Below are positions 22,188-35,159 of a DNA stretch of 64,000 nt, one piece after another (within the stretch, counting starts at the first letter, position 1; each line of letters begins with the position of its first letter). Origin of the DNA: Phaseolus vulgaris (lineage: Eukaryota; Streptophyta; Magnoliopsida; Fabales; Fabaceae). The position numbers and the translations under genes are program-made. The notes below the pieces were generated by a model. It made no database searches, was not told the DNA's origin, and saw nothing but the letters and a program-made list of their open reading frames with translations. The DNA lies in assembly GCF_000499845.2 (NCBI RefSeq), contig NC_023753.2, positions 12,305,181-12,369,180 on the forward strand, written 5' to 3'.

Positions 22188-24126
22188 TCAAAAAGTCTCT
22201 AGGATGTCATAGTGACCATATCCATGAAATAGCACATTTATGGAATTCTCCTCTTTATCATTCCTATACTCTTCACCATATTTTGCTATGTTTACCAAAC
22301 CAACCGATCCTGTGGCTCTCATGAAAACAGATATTGGTGTCCTGAAAAAGTATGCAGCAGAGTTAGATAAAGAACAATAAAATCCAAAGAAGGCATACCA
22401 TCACAATTACATAAAATAAATTAGAATGGTTTCTACAAAACAATATAGGCTGTATATTACACTAGTGTCTTCAGTCTCAGATTCACGAATTATATATCCA
22501 CATTGCTAATTGTTTGAAAGATTAACCAACATTTTTTACAATAACTTTTGTTATGGTAATTTGGGTGTTCAAATTGTGAATGGTAATCGGAGTTTGTCTA
22601 GCCTACGTTATGTACATTACGCCCAATTAATAGACGTTGTTATGACAACAATTCTAGTGAGCTAAAACTAGTAATTAATATACATGGATGGACAAACATC
22701 TTATGCTTCTCAATTATCCTTAAATAAAAGTGTATAAGCAGTACAAAATTTCAATTCTTCTGTTCTTACTAGAACTAGAAGGATTTCAATTCTAAAACTT
22801 ACTTCAAAACATGAGAAGCCATCAACAGCTCTGGTTCTCCACCCCACACAAAAGGCTGTTGAATTCTCTTCACATATGTATCGAAATCCCCTTCTATAAA
22901 CCTAAAGATACATCAAACATAACATGATAACCAAGCCAAACCAAGAAAAAGACAATCCAAAAGAATCATACATCTTCAAATTACAAAACTTACCATTCTG
23001 TTTCCTCCCGCCTCTTCAGCAACTCATCTACTACCTAAATTGGGATACAAAGGTTGTTAAAAAAGCAAATGAAATAGAACAAAAACTTTTTATTATTTTA
23101 AACTCTGTAACATAGTGATATAGTGATCATACTTTAGCTCTCAATTCATCAGCCAGTTCCCTCTGACAATTCTCATCAGGTGCTTTTTCTCCATTTCTCA
23201 AGCAATCTCCATGAGCTATTGCTCTAAACAGACACCGACCATCAGCAGGTACCCCTTCACCATTCAGTGATATAGCACACAAATGAATACACATATTAAA
23301 CTCATACACAATTTATTTACCTCCATGCTAAGCAATACCACCAACAATCAAAAATGTAACTCAACAATACCAATTTAAAAATCTCTCAGTATTAACTTCT
23401 TTAGAAAATTCCAACAAACATAAAACTCTTCATCCCGTTCAATCATCTACCCACAGACCATCAATAACCAGAACAATGCTTAATCCAAAAAGCAAAAAGG
23501 CTATAGGCTATCAAAACAATATCAGTGATCCAACCAATTTCATTCAAGTATATGTCACATCCAATCCAATGCGTTTTATAAACCAAATATGAATTATATT
23601 TCATTTTATTCCGATTAAACAATTAAACATTTTAAATTAATAAAAACAAATAATATAAAAAAAATAACAAACCAGTGACTCTGTAATCCGCGTAATCAGC
23701 AGAAGCCTCCACTTTCAGAACTCCGCAACTCTCGTCCACCGCAACAGCTTCGAAATCGGTAACGACGTCCACGCAACCCGGCGGCGCGAGGCAAGCACAG
23801 ACTCCGAAGAGGAGCCACGCGGAATCAGGACGATGGAGCCACCGCGCAGGCCGCGTGTCCCATGCGACATTCCACGATCCCTCTCCCTTCAGGTCATGCA
23901 CGGGGACAACGCCGCGGCGGAATCTGTCACCGCTGCGGGGCATTATAGCATGCCATATGGAGGCCGCGCCGCCAGCGGAGCCGAAGATTTTGCAGGCGCT
24001 GGAATGGTGGCGGCGAGGCGGCGAGGCGGAGAGGGAGACGGAGGCGTGAACTAGACGAGGCAGCGAGGCATGGACGTGGGAGAAGAGCCAGGGCCTTGGA
24101 CGAGTGGCGCAGAGAACTCCAAGCAT
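22188..24126 (-). CDS. OTU-domain cysteine protease (deubiquitinase-like), five coding exons
   Basis: Exons read on the minus strand are 24126-23673, 23254-23133, 23034-22994, 22901-22803 and 22341-22188 (870 nt, 289 aa plus stop). Every intron has GT...AG and all phases join. The catalytic Cys lies in VPADGRCLFRAIAHG (D156, C159) and the catalytic His in FHGYGHYDILETF at the C-terminus (H282), with WFIEGDFDTYVKRI and VWGGEPELLMASHVLK between, as in plant OTU proteins. OTU proteases remove ubiquitin from proteins. Residues 1-150 (GC-rich exon 1, Arg/Ser-rich start, hydrophobic WLLFGVCACLAPPG) look like a targeting or membrane region; location is inferred only. An in-frame upstream ATG may exist, but 24126 gives the most credible start. 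The acceptor of exon 2 (GAAG before GGGTACC) is the least certain splice site. Confidence 0.88.
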
Positions 24127-24445
24127 GGGTGAAGAAAAACTATCGTGCGCTGGGTTTGTTCCTATCCTACGCATCACCCACACACGTAGTTTCCATGCGT
24201 GACGGCATGGGTGTTTTTTGGAAGACAAATTACAACTACTCACACCACACCACTATTGGAATCATCAAATTTAAACAACAAACTAATCTATATTTCTTTC
24301 CCTACGCACCTACTCCCGCGTGTCTCTCACACTCTCCCTTCTTTCCAACAAATCTTATTCTTTTTCATTTTTTTTTTTTTTAATTTTTCTACAACTTTTC
24401 ACCCCACCCCAGAATATTCCTCATCTTTGCACCAGATTCTTTAGG
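24127..24445 (-). other. 5' leader and proximal promoter region of the OTU gene
   Basis: On the minus strand this region is purine- and A-rich close to the start, with an A run at 24370-24382. It is open upstream of the chosen ATG for about 117 bp. No clear TATA box could be fixed. Confidence 0.35.
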
Positions 24446-27229
24446 TTACCTTCAAATCTCATTCCTAGATTTTAGTACAAATAATACCTAGGTTTTAATA
24501 ATTATATTACAGTATTTTAGATGAAAAAAATAAATATGATTAAGAGAGGATCTATTAAAAGTCATCATTAATAAAACTGATGCATAATATATATGATTAC
24601 AATAAAATGAATAAAATGGTTCGAAATTAATGTTTTTTTTATTTCAATTAAATATTAATTTTTTTTCCTAATATATTTCCTAACTAATGATGAATAAATA
24701 TCTAAAGAATTTGATTTATACTTTAAAACACAAACTACTCATATGCTAACATTTATTTATGTAATAATGAGTTATTGTGATGATTATTGAAAAGTTTTTT
24801 TTTAAATTTTCTTTATTTATTTTATTATTATTAATTTGGTATTAATATTTTCATTTATGTTTATTTTATTACTATATTTAATATTAATTTATTATAGTTA
24901 ATATAATTAATTCTTTTAAACCATATTTTTTTTAATATTTTGGCTTTATAAAATGCTAACAAATAAATAAAAAAACCAAAGGTAAAAGAAACAAAGAGAT
25001 AAAAAGAGAGAAAAAAATATATACTTTTAATAAACATCATTATATTAAATGTGGACTTCCACCTTCACATATACTACAATATGGAACTAATAGTTATTTT
25101 TTAAATTGGTTCCAAACACATGAATGTGGTAGGTGATGTACTTCTCATTTAAATTTGGTTGTAAATGAGTTTTGAATAACCATTTTCTTATATATAAATT
25201 CTTTTCATAATAAGAATCTTAACCAAATTTCATAATCAAATTTTATATCAATAATTAATATGTAAACACATTTTTCATTCATTCCTATGTCACTGATCTT
25301 TATTATAATGTCTATATGACTGATTGATCTTTACGAGACATGGCCTATTACCACATAAACATGAGTGGAAGATTTTTAAAAATTATTACTTTCTCAGCAT
25401 TTGTTCTTTTTTATTTTTAAAGTTTTGTGTTTTCTTTCCTAATAAAAGTTTTTCATTTTAATGATGTTGGTTTGTAAATTGATTTGACAAGTAACTTAAG
25501 TCTAATATTAATGGTCATGATATTTACTAAGAATTTGATATAATTTAATAAAAATTAATCATTAATAAAACTAATGAATAATTTTCTCTTTACCATAATT
25601 AGTACACTTTTAAATAAGTAAAACTTTCCAAATTAAATTATTTTCTTGCATTCCAATTAAAAATTACTATTTTTTTTTCTGATTTTTTTAACTAGTTATG
25701 ACTAAATATCAAAATTGGTTCGAGAAAGATGAACTTCGTGACACATAAGTTTTTCATTAAAATTTTATTGTAGATGAGTCACTAAATAATTTATCTCTCA
25801 TATGTAAGTTCTCTCGTCAATTATACTCTTAACAAAAGTTTACTTCAATAATAAAGTGTTATCTATACATGTTTTTCACTTTTACATGGCTTATATTTCA
25901 ATGTTACTTGTTCAATCTTTGTCCTTCTTCATTTTTAGAGCGTGTTTTCTTAAAAGTTGTTCATCGTAATGAAGATTGTTTGTAACTTAATTTTGCAAGT
26001 AGCATAAATCCAATTGTCATGACATGTACTACAAAATTTAGCTTATATGAAAATTGTAGCTAATTAATAACATACTATTGACAAAGTAGGTATAAAAAGG
26101 CAATGCAAAGAGGATTTTTTCAATTTTGTCCCTTTTCATTTTTTGCTTTGAGTTTTCTTCTAAAAGTTGTTCACTATAATTAAACTCTCTAGGCTTGAGG
26201 GTTAGTAGTTGTAGCTGTGGTATAAATTGTTATATTGTTTATAATTTCATGTTCTTTTCCCATCTTATGTTTATTGTTCTTAGCTACCATAATTTGATTT
26301 TTAGAACGAAATCTTAATTTGTTTAAGATAAGTAGTGGTAGTATAAATTTTGACATTAGAATGTGAGAGTATTGTAAGTAACTCTTATGTGTTTAATTAT
26401 TTTAAAGGTTATGATATTAGATGACATTAATTCTAATGGTTTCAAATGCTACTATGATAGTAGCATAGTGGTGAGGGTATAAAAAAATTAAAAAATTGGG
26501 AAACTATTTTGCACATGTTCCCTACCAAAAGTATTTGACATTTAACAGTGATATTTTGTATCTTTTTTATCTCTAAAAATTGTAATTATCTATTATGAAT
26601 ATTTTGGTTTTAAGTTAATCCTATGTTGCACGATTACTCAAATATCTGTCACTTTTTTATTTAGGTAAATATGATTGGTGATAACTCATGGGATATCATA
26701 AAGCAAAACAAAGAAGAAGAGAGGAATCATGAGGACAACAAAGGAAAGGAAAAGAGATACAAAGAGCTAAAACTTTGGTGTAAGTCCAATTTTCATGAGT
26801 TACACTTCCATATATATATATATATATGGAAGCTAATGAGTGACATAATATTGACAATGTACATCCAAAAAAGTAATGCATTCAAAATCAAGTTTTTCCT
26901 ATTTGGTCTTACAAACAATTTACATTTGTTCCAAATATTCTTCCTATTAATGAAGTACAATGATATACAAACATCCATTGTTAAAAGTAAAATCATAAAA
27001 TAGAAAATACAACCATATGTCTGATTGCAACAAAAAAAAGTAAAATAGAGGCATGATATGTAGTTGATGTCACTAGTATTAGAATCCCAAAGTTCGTATA
27101 AATGTCAATACTTCTATTGGTTGAGAGTTTTGTGCATATTGGAACAATTGAACTTATGTTGGTTCTTATTAAATTTATTGTGTAGCCTAGACCAACCTCA
27201 TCTTGTGTCATTGCAACAACTTCCATAAC
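24446..27229. other. AT-rich intergenic DNA with faint long-period repeats
   Basis: No gene recognised. Similar blocks recur about every 0.3-0.5 kb: TTTTTAAAGTTTTGTGTTTTC near 25416, TTTTTAGAGCGTGTTTTC near 25933 and TGCTTTGAGTTTTC near 26143, each followed by AAAAGTT(G/T)TTCA-type sequence. Whether these are old tandem copies of one transposon piece is unclear. A short frame at 26671-26790 is Glu/Lys-rich and unassigned. Confidence 0.45.
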
Positions 27230-27490
27230 CTCCCTAACTTCCTTTATCTTTTAGCTCTATATCTAGAGCATAACCATCATTGTTATATGACCTTTAGTTA
27301 TGTCCTAACAAACCACATCTCTAACCTTTGATATCTTTATACTTTCTCTAGATCTTGTTGTTAACCATAAGAGGCTCATCATTGCCTTTTCTTCTTTGAG
27401 TTTTAGGCCTTCCTATCTTCTTTTTAATTAGTGGTGGAATTAGATTGGTATACTTTTTCCTCTGACAATATTGTTGGTTATATTTTTTTT
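27230..27490 (-). pseudogene. MULE (Mutator-like) transposase C-terminal remnant
   Basis: In different minus-strand frames it reads IPPLIKKKIGRPKTQRRKG and, after stops, RCGLLGHN. The Gly-Arg-Pro-Lys linker followed by a CxxxGHN zinc knuckle is the usual end of MuDR-type transposases. Stops and frameshifts show it is dead. It probably belongs with 29870-30560, the two being separated by later insertions. Confidence 0.55.
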
Positions 27491-27639
27491 ATATAAAAGC
27501 TTTCATGTTAGACATCACTATGCAACTTGACATCTCAACTAGGCTGACACCTCAAGTAACAACAATCATCTGCCATCACATGAAAAAAATATTATTAAAA
27601 AAAGAAAAAGGAAAGAAAATACACAAAAAAACATGGGGG

Positions 27640-28476
27640 CACTAGTACAAAAATAAGAAAAGAGTGCTCCTTATTTAATGCGGTTCAGCGCTTAAACGCA
27701 TTCGTAAAAAACGCGGTGGCATTTTTGAAATTATTTTGATTTACAAATGCGGTTATTTAAATAACTGCATTTATAAATCAAGAGCTTCCATTTACAAATG
27801 CGACTAAAAGTAATAGCCGCATTTGTAAATCGAAGCGCTTGATTTACAAATGCGGTTATTCAAATTGCCGCATTTGTAAATCAAAAAGTTTGATTTACAA
27901 ATGCGGTTTTTACGTTTAGCCGCATTTGTAAATGGTTTTTACCCTAAAAATTTTACGCGCTTTCGTTCATTCTTTGTTTGCGCTCATATTTGTTCTTCGT
28001 TTTCTCTGGTTGCGAAGTTCTGCATTTTCGAAGGTACGTAACTGCATTGCCCCTCATTCTCTTGTTTTCATTGCCCCTAACAACTGCATTGAACTCCAAT
28101 GACTTTCGCTTTCCATATTGCTTTCGTTTTTAATGGGTTTCACTTTGCATTTTGAAGGTGTATTGTTCCATTGCTTCCGCCGCTGTCGCATTTCGCTCTC
28201 GCCGCTCCGCCACTGCTTCCGCCGCCGCTGCCGTGTTTCCTCCTCTCCCCTTCCACTCTTCACCGACAACGTGCCTCTAAAACCCCAGCTCATTCAGAAG
28301 AATATACAAATGCGGCTATTTCAAATAACCGCATTCGTAAATCGCATTTACAAATGCGGCTCTATAGCCGCATTTGTATTTCTCTGATTTACAACTGCGT
28401 GCTGATCAAATGCGACTCTATAGCCGCATTTGTAAATGTAAAATAACCGCATTTGATTAGCATTTCAGCGCTAGTG
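27640..28476. mobile_element. Complete non-autonomous CACTA element, 837 bp
   Basis: It begins CACTAGTACAAAAATAAG and ends GCGCTAGTG (inverted CACTAGCGC), flanked by the 3-bp duplication GGG (27637-27639 and 28477-28479), as expected for CACTA elements. Both subterminal regions carry many direct and inverted copies of TTTACAAATGCGGCTA / TAGCCGCATTTGTAAA (about 27740-27935 and 28305-28460), the kind of array bound by the TNPA-like protein. The middle (27960-28300) is gene-like: a GC-rich stretch with CCGCCGC repeats and a possible donor GGTACGTAAC near 28031. It has no transposase and is probably an internal-deletion derivative that keeps the 5' transcribed end. Confidence 0.85.
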
Positions 28477-28499
28477 GGGACTATATCAAAATCCATATG

Positions 28500-29192
28500 T
28501 TAACAAAAACGATACACAAGTAGACTATACATATTCATAAAGAATTCTAAGAACAAACTAAATGGAAACCTATTATACCAATGAAATGGTTCTCTATGAA
28601 TAAATCCTAAATTAGCCAACTTATCAGCACACACATTTCCTTCACGAAAAATATGGGTAGCCCTAAACTTGATTTTCCCACAGTAATTAAGACAAGCATT
28701 TCATTGATTACGAAACATCCACAGAACATTAGTCCTAGCAATAAATGTAACACAAACCAAGGAAGAATCATATTCAAACCATACATTAGTAAGCCCCATC
28801 TTTTGAGCTTCCTCCATAGCATATATAACTCCATAAAACTCAGCAACCATAGTAGTCTGAACTTCAAGAAACGCAGGGAAAGCACCAATAAACTCCTTCA
28901 TACTCTCATGAAAAATACTTCCACAAGTAGCAAAACCAAGATATCCCCTAACAACCCCATCCGTGTTAATTTTAACCCAACCGGGTGAAGGGAACTTCCA
29001 TTTAATAGGAAAAGGACGAAAAACTTTAACAGTACGAGTATTAATACCAAAAAACTTAATCACATTGAAACCCAACATATCATTCTTCATTAAAGCTTTA
29101 GACGAATTTCCCACTAGATAAGTTAAATCTTTAATTGCCGAAATAGCCCTAGAAACATCAATCTTATCCTGAAATCTAACATAATTCCTCAT
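28500..29192 (-). pseudogene. LINE-type RNase H (RVT_3) fragment
   Basis: The 163-codon minus-strand frame has WVKINTDGVVRGYLGFATCG, the first RNase H Asp, then MVAEFYGVIYAMEEAQKMG (catalytic Glu region) and VWFEYDSSLV (second Asp). After a stop at 28701 the domain continues in another frame as ATHIFREGNVCADKLANLG. This is the C-terminal RNase H of plant L1-type LINEs or of related stand-alone RVT_3 genes. No RT domain is attached; it lies among MULE pieces. Confidence 0.75.
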
Positions 29193-29869
29193 ATGTCATA
29201 TCATCCAAATATAAAAAGTTATCACAACAAGCTTAATCAATTTAATCAAAGGAGAACCCAGTTTTGTTTAAAAAACTATTGAACAACATTGCAAACATAT
29301 GTCCCAATAATTTCCCAACAAGAATGATATAAAACACCACCAAAATCATATTTGTGTAGTAAAGAGGAACGTATCTATGTTTACATGGTATGCATGTATG
29401 AAAATAAGTCAATAATGAACAACACAAATACCTATAATGAAACCATAACATGGATAAAAAGAAGTTTGCACATGTGAAATGCTAGAACCTACAAGAGCAT
29501 ATATGAGTGTTAAGATCTAATTTTCAGTTCAAATTTTGAACCTTATATATTTATCCTTCTTTTTTCATTTTTCTTTCTCCAACCTGATTTGTTGCACTAG
29601 GACTAGATGATTGGTTGTAGTAATCAATTTTATTTTTTTTCTTTGAAATCATCCTCATTATATTGCATTTTACTTCTCCCAAGCAAGTCGGAATTGGCTT
29701 ACTCCTATACTTTACAATCGTTGCATTACAAACTTCACAAAAATATTTTGATCATGTTGTCAATTTTTCACTCATCTTTAAAACAGGTCTTTGATTAGGA
29801 TTTAAATCCCCATTTCCTATATAAACAAATGCAACTTCACTCTTTTGCCTTATGGTGCCTATATGTTGT
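29193..29869. other. No clear gene; probably inside the broken MULE
   Basis: AT-rich with short chance frames only. It lies between two MULE-like pieces in the same orientation. Confidence 0.4.
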
Positions 29870-30560
29870 TCAAATTAAAAAATTCTTGTTATCATTGCTA
29901 CCTTCCAAAATAGATCACTAAATTCCAATTTCTTCCACTACTTACTAAAGTTTTTTCCACAAATGCATTGCACAAAACCTATGAGGTGTATTTGACATTA
30001 TTTCCTTCACGGTTGGAATTAAGTTCTACATTAAAAATATACAAAATTGATTACATGCATCTTGTAGCAATTATGTTCTTTTACAAAGGTCTTGATTTGG
30101 AGAGCAAGTACTATACCATTCTTGGCATAGTAAACTAACCATGAAAGACTAAGTTCCTTTCATTTTTTCATTTCTCTAACAAAGTCATTCTTCATTAATT
30201 TCACCCCCTTTCTCTCTTAAATTATGTAATGTGAAAGTACCTTTTGAAATCAACCAAGTTTGAAAACTACATGTTAACTTCTAATTGAATTTCACTAATT
30301 TGGATCATGAATAAATTAGTACTCATCATTATAAGAATATGAGTACTCATCATTATTATGTTGCTTATCACCGTCCATTTGTTCACCAATTATGTACTAT
30401 GGACAAGTTCTGCAACAAATTCTTCAACAAGTTATTTTGCAATATTTTCTTCTTATTGACTATTTTGTCCTACTCCTCAGTAGGTTGTTAACCATCTTCT
30501 TCTTCCTCGCAATCTACTTCTAACATGGTTCATAAATGAGACTCAACAACAAGTCCATCA
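29870..30560 (-). pseudogene. MULE transposase, N-terminal and central remnant
   Basis: Minus-strand pieces include IPTVKEIMSNTPHRFCAMHLWKK (shown here in parts: PHRFCAMHLW at about 29960), the conserved step after the DDE Asp in MULE transposases, and FVKEHNCYKMHV-like sequence near 30080, like the FLYWCH/MuDR N-terminal zinc region. An acidic Asn/Asp/Glu-rich stretch lies further upstream (about 30330-30560). All frames are broken. Together with 27230-27490 this is an old MULE of about 3 kb. Confidence 0.5.
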
Positions 30561-32840
30561 TAAACTATTGACATTAGATTAGGTTTATGACCAAATTAAA
30601 CATTGATATCTATTTTTAAATTAGCTAAATAATTATTCAAGAACACACTAATATCAATATCCTATCCTCCAACTTCACTATACTTTTTATAGCAACCAAA
30701 AAAATCCTTTAATAGTTCAATAATAACATAACCTCATCTAAGTTTTCTCACACACACATACACAAAACTCTCCCTCATTATACTCCAATAGACCAACCTT
30801 GTTTCTTCTAACAACCTTTCTTCGTGGTGCAACAAAATATTCAGTTCAAACACACCATTTACAAATAACATGAATTAAACTAAATATAAATTGTCTGAAA
30901 CGATTAATCTCATTCATGCACTATATAAAGTTTAAATCTTTCACCATACAATAAATTAAAATAAATAAAGTAAAATTTTATAAATAATGTCACTTACAAA
31001 TAACTATCAACAATAACATACAATAAACACATACACATAAAAAAAATGAGGATTTTCACAAAAAAAAAATATGTATTTAGTGAAATAAAAACGTTGTTAC
31101 ACCCACCTTCTTATTGAAACAAAAATATGGTCAGGACTCTCTCTACCACAAAATTGTACTAAAATATTATCTCTTTCACATGAAGTTCTTCTCTAGACTT
31201 ATAATTATTCAATCACTTTAAAATTTAAAATAACTAAATTAATTAATTTTTTAACTAAATGAAATTAAAAACCATATGTTACCACAAAAATAAGAGAAAA
31301 CAATAAAAAAGTATACATCATTTATTATTTAAATGATGCTAACATAGAAATTAACATGTAAACAAAATTATTACTCCAAAAACTCATTTATAAGAAAGAT
31401 TTATTGAGTAATTATTGTGTAAACACGCTCATTCTTTGTGTCCAATTTAATTTAAATATTTACTTAATTAGTTATTCGCTTTTAAAGCAACCTCTTTATT
31501 GAAAACAATTAGGTTACTCACTATTTTTTTATGTTCAATTTAAATGTTTACTTTATTAGTTACTCTCTCATTTAAAGCAATGTGTTTATTGAAAAATTTA
31601 GGTTATTCTAATAATTTTTTAAAAACTGATATATTTATTATGTGATAAAAGAAATTGGTATATTTTTTATGTGATAATATTTGGTATAATTGAAAAAGTA
31701 TCTAACATGGTTAAAAAATAATACTTTACTTGTGTTCAAATATCGTTTTTATATATTTCAAATATAATACTTTGAATGTTTATGTTGCAATAACTCTATT
31801 GATTCACACGTTCCGTTAGTTAAAAACATGAATTTGAAAGAACCGAAAACTATTTTAAGATTTTTTTTTTTACACTCCTCTAGAAAACTAAAGTCATAAA
31901 GTGATTTTTTTTTAAAGATTTAGTTTTATTTAAAACTAGTTATCTTGTCTAATAAATGTATTTATAAAATAGATAACATTATAAAAGAATGTAATATATA
32001 CAAAATCATTTTAATAATAATAATAGAAAATTAAAAATATAATTATTTAAAATAAAAATATTTTAGTTAATAAACTCTATTTTAGTGAGAATTTTAAAGT
32101 AATATATCATTCAAAACACTGCATAACACAAATTCGAAAACCGTGGCTTATAATAGGCTGGTGATTCGATAACCGAGTCAAACACCACTTGAAAAGAATG
32201 ATTTTTAAAATAATTATTATAAAAATTAACAAATTTGTGTTGAATGACTTTATAAAATCATTTCATGTTAGTTGTATGTAAATTAAAAATTTTATATTAA
32301 TAGAAATTTATTCACTCTTATGTATCACAACGGAGTTTAGATTTTCTGTTAACTTTTGTATATTATCTATCTATTATGTATTTATAGTATACTGATTTAA
32401 TATATTAAAATTTGTTACAATGTTTACAAAAATAATTTACCACAATAAATCATTTGAACTTGTTTTGTGTAAACAAGACTACTTGCCTCTTTGGGATGAT
32501 CATCGAGCCAAAGAATTCGAACTCTTTTTGTTTTTTTATGTTGAAATTTGTTTATTAGATGTATTATACAAGGGTGCATGTGGAACAATTTAAATGAATT
32601 TGTGACTGATGTTGCTTGCACGACTCTCTAGGGCTAGCTACTTCATGCCCTATGGAACAAGTAACATGTCAAAATGTAAGAAATACCATTACCATTTAAG
32701 ATTATAACCACAGCTGCAAAAGTATACAATAAACATCAAATTTTATTTCTTGAAAATAAATTTTGGAAAAAAAAAATATTTTAAGTTTAACTCTATTATG
32801 CAAAATAAATTTCAATATAAAATTTATATTCATTTATATA
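30561..32840. other. AT-rich intergenic DNA, nothing recognised
   Basis: No coding signal, tRNA or bounded repeat was found. Confidence 0.55.
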
Positions 32841-32845
32841 GTATC

Positions 32846-33345
32846 TCATGTCGATATCAACTTGTTCTCGTTCGGATATTGGGACTCAGAGAACTATTGA
32901 TTGGTGCACCTGTCGGTCGGTTACTCCAACCTTCAATCTTTCTCTCTTACTTCTTTTCCTTCCCTTCTCGTCTCGTCCCGCGGTCGCTCAGGCTCGGACG
33001 GTACCTACAGAAGGCACTCCGACGATCAAGTCAATAAAGGATTCAACTCTCGGTTGTCAGAGCACGGTAGATAATGACGTACCTGATTTTTGGAATCTGT
33101 GCTATTTATATTACCTTAATGAGCCTTTGTTAGTGGGCCGGATTAGAGGGATCAGTTCATGTTTAGTGTTGCGTTAAGTAACCTTTAATTATGGGTTAAC
33201 TTAGCTGACTTCGTCAACTCATGACTCGCCGTCATGGGTCAGTCGGTAGCGTGCTACCTCGCGACCTTCGTTATCGTGAGTAAGTGGTCAGATGAACTGT
33301 GATACTGACTGAATCGAGGCGATTGTTCGATCATACCAGTACACA
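32846..33345 (-). mobile_element. Ty3/gypsy (Tat-like) LTR, probably solo
   Basis: It shares ACCTACAGAAGGCACTCCGA, TAATGACGTACCTG, CTATTTATATTACCTTAATG and GGGCCGGATTAGA with 19124-19547, and ends CATACCAGTACACA. On the minus strand it starts TGTGTACTGGTATG, close to TGTGTACCGACC of the LTR at 56497. No internal sequence is attached. The left end (TGTCGATATCAAC) is uncertain. A related GATGTCGAGATCAAT lies just outside on the right at 33380. Confidence 0.6.
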
Positions 33346-35155
33346 ACTAATTTTTGTTTTGATAATGATATGATAGCAGATGATGTCGAGATCAATTAAC
33401 TTCTGTTTTGATAATGATATGATGTAATAAATGTAATAAATTTTTATTATACCTTTTAAAAAAAAATAACGAAGATAATTAGCAGTGAAAATTCTATAAA
33501 ATGGAGATAAACAGCAAAAGCGAACATGTGGTGGTTATGTTGAATACCCAACTTAGTTACCCACTCGTTAGAAAATATGCGATGAGATTTGTAAGTTAGC
33601 TTTAAACTTACATTTTGAGGCTCTTGGTTTGAAAGTTCTATAACTTTTTATTCTACATTGAGGATGGAAAAAAAATCTACCTTTTCAATTTGAGAATCCT
33701 AGTTGAAACGTATATCTCTAATAAAAGAAAAGGGCTACTTTTTCACTAGAAAATTTTGACCAAACAAAGGGCATAGCATTTTAGCTTTTAGATTTTATAA
33801 CTTATCAACTTCATCTACAAAATCATGCTCTCCACGATTCTTGTGAAACCTATAATATTTGTTTCCTCTATATTTTCAGCTTCCTCGCTGTGTTTTTCTT
33901 TTCCTTTTTGGCAACTATTCACTAAAAATTTCTCTTTCATAGCCACTTTCATTCTAATTATAATTTCTTTTATTCTTGTTCTTATCTCTGTTACCTATCA
34001 TCATCCACCATACCACCTCATCTATGAATAGAAACAACAAATACAAAATATTGTAAAACTTTAAATGTTAGCAAAAAAAGTGGAGAAAGAGACAATATAA
34101 AATAAAACAAGTTTAAAGAAAAACTATTAGAATTAAATTATCTACTGCAACTGTCATTACCACTCCATTGAATTTGTTAAAAAAGCAGATACACTGAAAA
34201 GGTAAAAAATATTAGAAGCATATAAACCATAAACAGAAACAGCAAACAAAATTTCATTGCATGTTTTAATAAATAGAAACAAAACTACATGAAACTAGTA
34301 GAGTAAACCTATCAAACTCTTATAAAAAAAATTTAAAAAAAGGAAGAAAAACTTTATATTGTAAAACTACTTGTCATGTTGCTATTTTTTATATAATACA
34401 AAAACTAGTTTATGTAGCGTACAAGTTAAAAGATAATTATATTAATTATATTCCAGAAATAGTTCTGAAAATTAGTTTTGGATAATAACATTTTTTTTTA
34501 GGAGAATAAAAAAGGCACGAGTATAAGGAGAAAAAAATGGAGTGCAATTAGAATCCAAATTTAAAATTGAAAAACTCCATCCCAAATTAAAAAGAAAAGA
34601 AAAGGGAAGTGCTAGATTCTTAGGAAATAAAAAATGAATGGTTCACGTTCTCATGTGATGTGTCTATGTAAAGTTGCTATTTTATTTAGTTTTATATAAC
34701 CATTTGATGGGAACAACACAATACAGAGTACACTCTAAAAGGAAATAAACTCTTGTACTTTAACTTGCAAGAATCTACAAAAGCAACAATAAATGCACAA
34801 CAATAGGAAATCACTAAAATCAAACAAAGATATTAAAATTTTAACAAACAAAAACATCAAAACTTTTAACGTGAAAAAAATATCTCAAAGCAAGAATGAA
34901 AATCATAAATTGTCCAAACCAAAAAAATAGTTCTACTATGATTAACAAATAATATAAAGAAGTCTCATAAGTGCACAAAACAATACTAAGTATTGTGAGT
35001 AGAGAACAAAGAAGATATAAAACCCTACAACAAACTAAATATCTCCCTAGTCAAACCTCGTATTAAAGATCCAACCATTCAAAATAAACAACCAGATCCA
35101 ATTGTCAAAAATTCAATCCAAACCAAAGGTAAACAAAATATCTTCCTACTACTCA
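33346..35155. other. Intergenic DNA left of the SIRE-like composite
   Basis: A short direct repeat TTTTGATAATGATATGAT lies at about 33356-33373 and 33406-33423. The rest is AT-rich without recognisable genes. The last 75 bp match 41812-41882. Confidence 0.5.
35075..35145 (+). repeat. Flanking repeat, left copy
   Basis: CCAACCATTCAAAATAAA..., GTCAAAAATTCAATCC and AACCAAAGGTAAACAAA match 41812-41882 (CCAACCGTTCAAATGAA, GTCAAAATTTCAGTCC, AACCAAAGGTAACCAAA) in the same orientation. The two copies bracket the retroelement composite. Confidence 0.6.
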
Positions 35156-35159
35156 AACA

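Noticed and set aside
26671..27003. Glu/Lys-rich frame that might be a first exon
   Set aside because: There is a possible donor near 26781 but no acceptor or following conserved exon was found; too weak to call.
27740..28460. Regularly repeated palindromes that look CRISPR-like
   Set aside because: They lie inside a CACTA element with terminal repeats and target duplication; repeats vary and spacers are not uniform. This is a plant genome.
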